Shown: piece by piece, positions 1-4,478 of the stretch | Layout: every line of letters begins with the position of its first letter | How positions within the stretch are numbered: position 1 is the stretch's first letter | DNA from: Thermoplasmata archaeon | GTDB lineage: Archaea > Thermoplasmatota > Thermoplasmata > UBA10834 | Length of the DNA stretch: 7,288 nt | Direction of reading: 5' to 3' | Assembly: GCA_025457845.1 (NCBI GenBank) | Contig: JALOTO010000074.1 | Coordinates: 1-7,288, forward strand | Made by a program: the position numbers and the translations under genes | The notes under the pieces: model-generated | What the model saw: the letters and a program-made list of their open reading frames with translations, nothing else | Told to the model about the DNA's origin: nothing | The model's database searches: none

Positions 1-389
1 GTCCTGGTCTTGAGCAGGTTCCTCAGCCGCTCCTTGCAGGACGAGAGCTCCAGCACGGTCGTGGAAATGATATTGCTGAGCTCGCCGACGACGATGCCCA
101 CGACAATCACCGCGGCGCCCCTGAGATAGTCGTTAGTGCCGAGACCGTTCTCGGACGCGCCTACCGACACAAAGTAGAAGGCGACGAGGATGAACGGGAC
201 GATCAGGCCGTTCCTCCGGTACCAGATGGCGGCAAGGACGACCGGGACATAGTAGAAGTGGGTGTAGATGACCGACTCCCCGGCGAAGTACCCAAGTATG
301 ACTGTCGCCACCGCACAGGCCAGGACAGCGGCGGACGTGATGAGAATCTTCGCCCCCGCGCCGGTCAGGTCCTTCCACGCCCGGTTCAT
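1..389 (-). CDS. Membrane sensor protein, N-terminal part only (probable PAS/histidine-kinase type)
   Basis: Reading from ATG at 389 to the window edge gives 129 residues with no stop, so the gene is cut and its C-terminal part lies outside. The visible part is mostly membrane: hydrophobic segments at about residues 13-35, 43-56, 60-77 and 89-105, followed by a charged helix (about 113-129, CKERLRNLLK) that looks like the start of a linker. The segment YTHFYYVPVVLAAIWYRR (residues 42-59) resembles the small four-helix membrane domain found in front of PAS, histidine-kinase or cyclic-nucleotide output domains in archaea and bacteria; that assignment is from memory of the family, and no output domain is visible. 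A GGAG lies 9 nt before the ATG. A TTG at 422 is an in-frame alternative start, and a stop at 452-450 closes the frame upstream. It is divergent from the 480-aa gene. That it is a real gene is fairly sure; the sensor role is inferred. Confidence 0.72.
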   Translation of the reverse strand, partial: MNRAWKDLTGAGAKILITSAAVLACAVATVILGYFAGESVIYTHFYYVPVVLAAIWYRRNGLIVPFILVAFYFVSVGASENGLGTNDYLRGAAVIVVGIVVGELSNIISTTVLELSSCKERLRNLLKTR

Positions 390-435
390 GGTATGTTGCT
401 CCGGAGCGGTGACCGCGGACAAGCCATATCGAGAG

Positions 436-462
436 TGGATGCCCGCTTGTCAGCGGTATCCA
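436..462. repeat. Imperfect inverted repeat in the divergent promoter region
   Basis: The arms are TGGAT (436-440) with ATCCA (458-462), and CCGCT (443-447) with AGCGG (452-456). They are separated by a small asymmetric internal loop (GC against T) and a TGTC loop, giving ten pairs in all. It lies between the two divergent genes and next to the weak minus-strand TATA element, so it could be a protein-binding dyad or an RNA hairpin in the minus-strand leader. Function is not shown. Confidence 0.35.
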
Positions 463-467
463 TAAGC
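460..467 (-). promoter_or_regulatory. Possible weak TATA box for the minus-strand membrane protein
   Basis: Read on the minus strand the sequence is GCTTATGG, a degenerate archaeal TATA element. A start about 25 bp downstream (near 438) would give a leader of roughly 50 nt carrying the GGAG ribosome-binding site. The match is weak, and the inverted repeat at 436-462 overlaps its downstream edge. Confidence 0.25.
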
Positions 468-533
468 ACATTCGGGGGATGTAATGGTTGCGCGCGGTCG
501 CCTGCTCAGTTGGATGCCCTTTTTTCGCATACA

Positions 534-542
534 ATTATATAT
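534..542 (+). promoter_or_regulatory. TATA box for the 480-aa protein gene
   Basis: The AT-rich run AATTATATAT at 533-542 stands out in GC-rich surroundings and matches an archaeal TATA element. Transcription starting about 25 bp downstream (near 563-568) would put the ATG at 587 some 20 nt into the message. This supports ATG 587 over the upstream in-frame TTG at 488, which would lie before the transcript begins. Confidence 0.65.
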
Positions 543-586
543 CCTCAGGTCGATTTGAACCGAAACTGAGCACAAGGTGGGATGGG

Positions 587-2029
587 ATGCCGCAGGTCAC
601 TCAACTTCCTAAGGAGAGAGCAATCGAGATCGGTGAGTTCCTCACGAACAACGTCTCCAGGGCGGCGGTCTACACGCTGCTTCACAAGCAGCCGCTCACA
701 AGGAGGGAGATAGAGAAGAGCCCGCTAACGGACACGATGAGGAGGCTGTCCCTCTCCGCTCAGACGAGGCCGCTCAAGGACAAGAGCGGCGTCCAGATGC
801 GGACCCTCCTCGCGAAGGGCGTCGACTGCGGCGTGCTCGTCCCCGTCAACTCGAAGAGGCAGAACTACTACTTCCTGAACTCCGACCTGAGGATCGAGCC
901 CGCGCCGGTGAGGGAGGGTGAGGAGGAGAAGGACGTGGCGGTCAATGTCTACGTCGACCGGACATTCTCGCATTCGCCTGGACAGGCGGTCCTGCCCGGA
1001 TGGGGCACCGCCGCCGACCACACCATACTCCCAGTGCCGTACATCGACACACCGAAGTCCCTGACGGTCTGGCTCAGCTGGTTGATGACCCCGACCAGGA
1101 GGGAGATCCTCAACCACATAGCCAAGGATGGGTTCACGACCCGGCCGAAGTTGCGCACGGAGCTCGGCTTCTGGGCGGACAGGATCGTCGCGAAGGAGGG
1201 CCTGCCGGCCGGCGTGCTGGAGAGGTCCGGGGAGAAGATCAGATACCAGTTCTCGAGCTTCTCATTCTCCAAGCTGAAGGTGAAGAAGGAGGGCGACGAG
1301 GGGAGGAGGAGGCCTTGGACCAGCTTCCCGCCGTCGTTCTGGCTCACGAGGTCGTACGAGCCGCTGAGGTGCATAATGGGCGCGTCGAAGATAATCGGCG
1401 ACAAGAAGCCCGACATGACCCCGGGGACGGTGCTCGAGGAACTGGCGAAGGGCGAGGTCACGATCCTCGACAAGAACAGGAAGGAGTTCCTCGAGGTCAA
1501 CTTCCTGGAGAGGATGAGCTTCTACGCGGTCTACCATTCCTCCGGGGACCAGCCGATGAGGATATCGGCCGACTCGCTCGTCCCTGAGAAGGTCACGTTC
1601 AACTCCCCCGAGCACCCGCTGGTCTGGATCTCCAAGACCGACGAGGAGAGCGCCGGGGCGAGATTCGATTTCAAGCACGAAGCAGCCATGATGCTCATCG
1701 GGAAGAGGTCGAAGGAGGAGCAGGTCGCCTTCCTGGAGAAGATGCTGAGGGATCTGGCCATGGAGAGGATCGGGGTTAGGCTCGAGGAGCAGGAGAAGCT
1801 GCTCACGCGCGACCTCGACAAGCTCAGGATGGAGTCGTTCGGGCTCGGTGCTGATTCCATCTCCGCCGTGGCCGGGCTGGAGCTGACGAGGGAGCAGATC
1901 CAGGCCGAGAAGGCGGCCTTCGAAAAGTTCATGGAGCTGCTGGTCCCAGGCGCCCTCCCTAAGAAGAAGCCAGAGGTCAAGGACGTCGCGCCCGAGGCCT
2001 CGTCAGAGGAGACCGATGGGCAGACCTAA
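587..2029 (+). CDS. Unrecognised 480-aa protein with two winged-helix-like segments and a C-terminal coiled coil
   Basis: I do not recognise this family. ATG 587 is chosen because a TATA box lies about 45 bp upstream and GGTGGG sits a few bases before it; a longer frame from TTG 488 would run through the promoter. Visible parts: residues about 20-98 look like a winged helix (a helix with AAVYTLLHKQPLTRREI, then a basic wing ending in QNYYFL). Residues about 158-222 look like a second one (RREILNHIAKDGFTTRPKL, then a strand pair ending in IRYQF). A mixed helix/strand region follows at about 245-350. Residues about 375-452 are rich in E, K, L and R with few helix breakers and are probably coiled coil. 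A proline- and acid-rich tail (455-480) ends the protein. No signal peptide, membrane segment or metal-binding cluster is seen, so it is probably cytoplasmic. DNA or RNA binding is suggested by the winged helices but not shown. Codon use matches its neighbours. Confidence 0.85.
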   Translation: MPQVTQLPKERAIEIGEFLTNNVSRAAVYTLLHKQPLTRREIEKSPLTDTMRRLSLSAQTRPLKDKSGVQMRTLLAKGVDCGVLVPVNSKRQNYYFLNSDLRIEPAPVREGEEEKDVAVNVYVDRTFSHSPGQAVLPGWGTAADHTILPVPYIDTPKSLTVWLSWLMTPTRREILNHIAKDGFTTRPKLRTELGFWADRIVAKEGLPAGVLERSGEKIRYQFSSFSFSKLKVKKEGDEGRRRPWTSFPPSFWLTRSYEPLRCIMGASKIIGDKKPDMTPGTVLEELAKGEVTILDKNRKEFLEVNFLERMSFYAVYHSSGDQPMRISADSLVPEKVTFNSPEHPLVWISKTDEESAGARFDFKHEAAMMLIGKRSKEEQVAFLEKMLRDLAMERIGVRLEEQEKLLTRDLDKLRMESFGLGADSISAVAGLELTREQIQAEKAAFEKFMELLVPGALPKKKPEVKDVAPEASSEETDGQT

Positions 2030-2039
2030 GAGGATGACT

Positions 2040-2059
2040 CAGCGGCCTCAGGGCCGCTG
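2040..2059 (+). terminator. Perfect 8-bp hairpin just after the 480-aa gene (terminator-like, no T-tract)
   Basis: The arms CAGCGGCC (2040-2047) and GGCCGCTG (2052-2059) pair perfectly around a TCAG loop, starting 10 bp after the stop codon. There is no run of T behind it. Archaeal transcription usually ends at T-rich tracts rather than hairpins, so the terminator label is tentative; protection or processing of the message 3' end is equally possible. Confidence 0.4.
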
Positions 2060-2068
2060 CCAGTGACG

Positions 2069-2087
2069 GCGGTCCCGTAGGGACCGC
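2069..2087 (+). terminator. Second perfect 8-bp hairpin in tandem
   Basis: The arms GCGGTCCC (2069-2076) and GGGACCGC (2080-2087) pair perfectly around a 3-nt loop, 9 nt after the first hairpin. Only a weak pyrimidine-rich stretch (GATTCTTGCC) follows. Two back-to-back perfect stems of this strength after a stop codon are unlikely to be chance, but whether they end transcription or belong to a structured RNA cannot be told from sequence. Confidence 0.4.
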
Positions 2088-2156
2088 AAGTCCTGATTCT
2101 TGCCCTGCACTGCGCGGTCTGCCCCTACCTGGAAGGATCGCTGGCCATGGGCCTCT

Positions 2157-2180
2157 TGCGACGGCGAGCCGCCTGTCGCA
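2157..2180. repeat. Third intergenic hairpin, 10 bp with one bulge
   Basis: The left arm TGCGACGGCG (2157-2166) pairs with CGCC plus GTCGCA (2170-2173 and 2175-2180), leaving an AGC loop and a single bulged T. A competing small stem, GCAC/GTGC (2178-2181 with 2186-2189), overlaps its 3' end. No gene or known element explains it. Confidence 0.4.
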
Positions 2181-2236
2181 CCGCCGTGCCGACTCATAAG
2201 GAGAGCATCGCTTCTCGCATCATCGACACATTAGTC

Positions 2237-2252
2237 GAGGTCAGTGAGGTCA
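2237..2252. repeat. Direct repeat GAGGTCA, 9-bp period
   Basis: GAGGTCA occurs at 2237-2243 and again at 2246-2252, about 95 bp before the small winged-helix gene. The spacing is near one helical turn, as in paired half-sites of a binding protein, but a repeat this short may be chance. Confidence 0.25.
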
Positions 2253-2297
2253 CGATAGGTTCTTGTGGCCGGACACCATTAGCTCAACGCCAAACCA

Positions 2298-2305
2298 TGT
2301 ATAAG
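2298..2305 (+). promoter_or_regulatory. Probable TATA box of the small winged-helix regulator
   Basis: TGTATAAG lies 49 bp before the ATG at 2347. A start about 25 bp downstream (near 2327) leaves a leader of about 20 nt. It overlaps the first of the phased ATAAG repeats, so a protein bound there would compete with TBP. Confidence 0.45.
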
Positions 2306-2337
2306 CCACACATAAGCTCACATAAGTTGGCCCTTAT
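2301..2337. promoter_or_regulatory. Candidate operator: three phased ATAAG repeats plus one inverted copy
   Basis: ATAAG occurs at 2301-2305, 2312-2316 and 2322-2326, with start-to-start distances of 11 and 10 bp, and its complement CTTAT is at 2333-2337. Two of the copies extend to CACATAAG. The array covers the presumed TATA box and transcription start of a winged-helix gene, the classic place for autoregulation. Binding by that protein is inference; alternatively one copy is the TATA box and the rest is AT-rich coincidence. Confidence 0.4.
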
Positions 2338-2346
2338 ACCATACTG

Positions 2347-2745
2347 ATGGGTGTGAACTGGATGCTGCTCTCGGACCGTGAACAGGAGATCGTCAACATA
2401 CTCAGGAAGGGGGTGGACACCCCGACCAGACTCGCAACCGAGCTGGGCATCTCTCAATCGGGAGCGACCCAAGCCCTCCAGAAACTGGAGAAGAAGGGGG
2501 CGGTCACCCGCTCGAGGATGGGGAAACACGTCCACTACAGGCCCTTCGAGGAGGAGAAAACAGTACCGGAGACCCCGGACCTGGATGAAGACCTGGAGCT
2601 GATCAGGGAATCGTACCACGCGCTCTCCCGGGTCTGGACCCATGTGCTGAAGCTGGACCTGACACACGACGAGCTGAACAAAGTCAGAGAGGCCAGGAAC
2701 CTCCTCGAGGAGATCCTGGTGCGAAGGGGCAAAGGCCTGGACTGA
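2347..2745 (+). CDS. Small winged-helix transcriptional regulator (MarR/ArsR-like fold)
   Basis: This 132-residue protein is a probable DNA-binding regulator. Residues about 7-67 form a winged helix: helix DREQEIVNILRKG, a helix-turn-helix with TPTRLATELGISQSGATQAL, then recognition-helix continuation KLEKKGAVTR and a wing ending in KHVHYRPF. The C-terminal half (about 75-130) is charged and helical (ESYHALSRVWTHVLKLDL, then NKVREARNLLEEIL), probably a dimerisation part; no ligand pocket or cysteine sensor is visible. ATG 2347 is taken as start. ATG 2362 (residue 6) is a real alternative, because GGGTGTGA sits about 6 nt before it and nothing like a ribosome site precedes 2347. The phased ATAAG array upstream suggests self-regulation. 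It ends 4 bp from the convergent ACT-domain gene. The fold is fairly certain; the target genes are unknown. Confidence 0.85.
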   Translation: MGVNWMLLSDREQEIVNILRKGVDTPTRLATELGISQSGATQALQKLEKKGAVTRSRMGKHVHYRPFEEEKTVPETPDLDEDLELIRESYHALSRVWTHVLKLDLTHDELNKVREARNLLEEILVRRGKGLD

Positions 2746-2749
2746 ACGC

Positions 2750-3130
2750 CTACTTCGCCAGGGCTTCCTCGGCCTTCTTGAGGTTGTCCACAGTCATGGC
2801 CATCTCGGTCATGCCGCCGTCCTTGCCCATTATGAATATCGAATCGACGTTGACCATCGACCTGGCCAGCTTCCTCGCGATCTTCCCGAGCTCCCCCGGC
2901 CTGTCCAGTATCCTGATGGACAGCACGTCCTTCAGGTCATACGTCACGCCCGACCTCGCGAGGGCCCCCTTGGCCGTGGCCTCATCGTCAGTGACGATGC
3001 GGATCATGGGCCTCTGGTTTGTCCTCTCGCTGGCGATCGCCTTGATGTTCACGCCATGGGCACCTAGAAGCTCACAGACCTTGGCAAGCTCACCTGGCTT
3101 GTCCTGGACGAAGACATCGAACTCCTTCAA
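2750..3130 (-). CDS. Tandem ACT-domain protein (amino-acid-binding regulator type)
   Basis: The 126 residues are two ACT domains and nothing else. The first is at about 2-66 (FDVFVQDKPGELAKVCELL, then GVNIKAIASE). The second is at about 69-125 (LSIRILDRPGELGKIARKLA, then MVNVDSIFIM). Both keep the DxPGEL turn between the first strand and helix that in ACT domains often lines the ligand site. Stand-alone tandem ACT proteins of this size occur in archaea and bacteria and are thought to bind amino acids; no catalytic domain is fused, so it may act on a partner or a transcription factor. The start is TTG 3130, with GAGG 8 nt upstream and no other start codon in frame above it. It lies 58 bp downstream of the CorA-like gene on the same strand, and a weak TATA-like CTTTTCTA in that gap could give it its own promoter. 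It is tail to tail with the winged-helix gene. Confidence 0.88.
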   Translation of the reverse strand: MKEFDVFVQDKPGELAKVCELLGAHGVNIKAIASERTNQRPMIRIVTDDEATAKGALARSGVTYDLKDVLSIRILDRPGELGKIARKLARSMVNVDSIFIMGKDGGMTEMAMTVDNLKKAEEALAK

Positions 3131-3188
3131 AGTCCAACCCTCGACTGACCCTATCTCCTGTCGGTAGAAAAGTGTTCCGATGGACGTG

Positions 3189-4337
3189 TCAGGCCGGCTG
3201 GTCCGGGCTCCCGGGCAGCCTCACGACCCTGCCGACCCACCAGTACGCCAACAGAGTCGCGTTCAGGGTCGAGAGGACGAGGACGAGTATGTACCATATG
3301 GACATGTCGTGGTCGAGGCCCGCGAGCGAGCCGAAGACCGTGGCGAGGGTGTTCGGGACGAGCACCGCGGTGCCCAGTATCGTCAGCCAGGTCATGGTCA
3401 GCGCCATGCGGTTGTTGAGCACCTGGAGCTGGTTGTTGTAGAGCGCCTGCAGGACCTCCAGCCCGGATGCGAGGACCTCAGACATGTGCTCGCTCAGCTG
3501 GATCTGACGGTTCACGTCCTCGACCAGCAGGCCGATCTGGGCCAGTACCTTCGGGTTGTCAGAGACGAGCTCCGCCTCGCCGAACCTGAGGGAGTGGAGG
3601 ACATCCAATGTCCGCCACAGGGAGTTGAGGTAGGTGATGAGGGCGTGCTTCAGCTCGTATATGTTCCGCCCGACCTCCATCCTGGGCGACTTGGGGTCCA
3701 GGAGCATCTGGCTCATGCCGTCCGCCTGCTCCTCGATCTCCCTGAGGTGCTCGAAGTTGTGGGAGTTGTTCTCGTCGAGTATCCTGACGAGCATCATGGT
3801 CAGCCGGTCGTTGAGGGCCATGCTCTCCGGTAGCTTGCGCAGGAAGGCGTCCGCGTACCTCGAGAAGAGCACCAGGCGCTCTATCTCCTTGCTGTGCATG
3901 GTGACTATGAGGTCCTTCCTGACGAGGATGAGCAGGGGGTTGGACTGTACGTCCAGCTTCGAGACCTTGACCGCTGGGACCATTATCCCCAGCTCGGTCT
4001 CCCTGTCCTCGAAGGTCGCGTGGTACCCCTTCAGCAGGGCCGGGACTATCGACGCGCTGAATCCCAGCTTGATCGCGATCTCGGGAGCGTCCCGCTCGAG
4101 GGAATCGACTGTGAAATTTATCCATGCCAGCGTCGAGACCTGCAGGGTCGGTATGAGCTCCGCGGGCGTGTTGCTATACACCCGCAGCGGCTTCCCGCGG
4201 TGGGGGAGTGCGACGCACACGGCCCTGTACTTCTTGGCCATGTCCAGGTCCTCGGACCCGTTGTGATCCTTGGTCTCGGCGGCAGGCGCCTGAGCTGGCG
4301 TGTCCTTCAGAACCCTGGTCTTCTCTCCCTGGTCCAC
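3189..4337 (-). CDS. CorA-family divalent-cation transporter homologue lacking the GMN motif
   Basis: This 382-residue membrane protein has CorA architecture. A soluble alpha/beta N-terminal domain (about 36-150, including VSTLAWINFTVDS and LLILVRKDLIVTMHS) is followed by long helices (about 155-312, ending QVLNNRMALTMTWLTILG) and two C-terminal membrane helices (about 313-335 and 347-369). CorA proteins are homopentameric channels for Mg2+ or related ions. The signature loop after the first membrane helix is normally YGMN; here the same place reads VFGSLAG, so Met and Asn are missing and ion selectivity cannot be assumed. The loop keeps acidic residues (D342, D344). GTG 4337 is chosen because a strong TATA box predicts transcription from about 4370 and a G-rich site (GAGGGGG) precedes it. 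ATG 4241 (residue 33), with GAGG 8 nt upstream, would drop a low-complexity leader and give 350 residues, nearer usual CorA length. It is divergent from thrS. Confidence 0.88.
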   Translation of the reverse strand: MDQGEKTRVLKDTPAQAPAAETKDHNGSEDLDMAKKYRAVCVALPHRGKPLRVYSNTPAELIPTLQVSTLAWINFTVDSLERDAPEIAIKLGFSASIVPALLKGYHATFEDRETELGIMVPAVKVSKLDVQSNPLLILVRKDLIVTMHSKEIERLVLFSRYADAFLRKLPESMALNDRLTMMLVRILDENNSHNFEHLREIEEQADGMSQMLLDPKSPRMEVGRNIYELKHALITYLNSLWRTLDVLHSLRFGEAELVSDNPKVLAQIGLLVEDVNRQIQLSEHMSEVLASGLEVLQALYNNQLQVLNNRMALTMTWLTILGTAVLVPNTLATVFGSLAGLDHDMSIWYILVLVLSTLNATLLAYWWVGRVVRLPGSPDQPA

Positions 4338-4348
4338 ACGAGTGCCCC

Positions 4349-4365
4349 CTCGGGCGGTGCCCGAG
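4349..4365 (-). promoter_or_regulatory. Perfect 7-bp hairpin overlapping the CorA-like gene's ribosome-binding site
   Basis: On the minus-strand message CTCGGGC pairs with GCCCGAG around an ACC loop. Its 3' arm ends in the GAG that begins the GAGGGGG site, 9 nt before GTG 4337. Folding would partly hide that site, which could tune translation from GTG 4337. If translation starts instead at ATG 4241, the hairpin is simply part of the leader. Confidence 0.4.
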
Positions 4366-4393
4366 CCCTTCTAGACCTGTATCCCATAGCTCG

Positions 4394-4401
4394 GATATAA
4401 A
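4394..4401 (-). promoter_or_regulatory. TATA box for the CorA-like gene
   Basis: The minus strand reads TTTATATC, a near-ideal archaeal TATA element. A start about 25 bp downstream (near 4370) gives a leader of about 33 nt to GTG 4337, holding the hairpin at 4349-4365. It is about 45 bp from the thrS TATA box on the other strand, so the two divergent promoters share one short region. Confidence 0.65.
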
Positions 4402-4439
4402 TGTCCTCACCACGGGACACCCAGATACTAGATGAATCG

Positions 4440-4449
4440 CTTTTAATAC
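4440..4449 (+). promoter_or_regulatory. TATA box for thrS
   Basis: CTTTTAATAC precedes ATG 4479 by about 30 bp, so transcription should begin within roughly 10 nt of the start codon. No Shine-Dalgarno sequence is seen before the ATG (GCGATGTGCC), which fits a leaderless or nearly leaderless message, common in archaea. Confidence 0.55.
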
Positions 4450-4478
4450 TAACCCAGCCATTTCGAGCGCGATGTGCC

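Larger units (their letters stand above)
2030..2346. other. 317-bp intergenic region without a convincing gene; contains hairpins, repeats and a promoter
   Basis: No open frame here has a ribosome-binding site and protein-like composition; the frame starting at 2147 (66 codons) is arginine-rich with no recognisable sequence and runs into the promoter of the next gene. The region holds three strong hairpins (2040-2059, 2069-2087, 2157-2180), a direct repeat (2237-2252) and phased ATAAG elements (2301-2337). I found no tRNA T-loop or other known RNA signature. It could hold the 3' end of the upstream message, an unidentified structured RNA, or both. Confidence 0.6.

Noticed and set aside
133..534. 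Minus-strand open frame of 133 codons near the left end
   Set aside because: It is rich in R, P, H and G, and it covers the divergent promoter. A different minus-strand frame (389 to the edge) gives a clear membrane protein.
488..586. N-terminal extension of the 480-aa protein from TTG 488
   Set aside because: The TATA box at 534-542 lies inside it, so it would not be on the message, and there is a better ATG with a G-rich site at 587.
2031..2096. Possible box C/D sRNA (AGGATGA at 2031 and CTGA at 2093)
   Set aside because: The C box matches only 6 of 7, the space between is taken up by two strong hairpins, which C/D guide RNAs lack, and no internal C'/D' boxes were seen.
2278..2300. tRNA-like D-arm fragment (TTAGCTCAA)
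   Set aside because: No T-loop, anticodon stem or matching acceptor arm follows; the sequence runs straight into the ATAAG promoter region.
2147..2347. 66-codon plus-strand frame in the intergenic gap
   Set aside because: It has no ribosome-binding site, crosses the third hairpin and the promoter of the next gene, and gives no protein-like pattern.
3180..3833. 217-codon plus-strand frame opposite the CorA-like gene
   Set aside because: It is an antisense shadow of a well-supported membrane protein gene, with V-, E-, R- and H-rich low-complexity content.
4401..4478. N-terminal extension of ThrRS from ATG 4401
   Set aside because: It overlaps both divergent TATA boxes, and archaeal ThrRS proteins begin at the MRVLLIH segment encoded from 4479.
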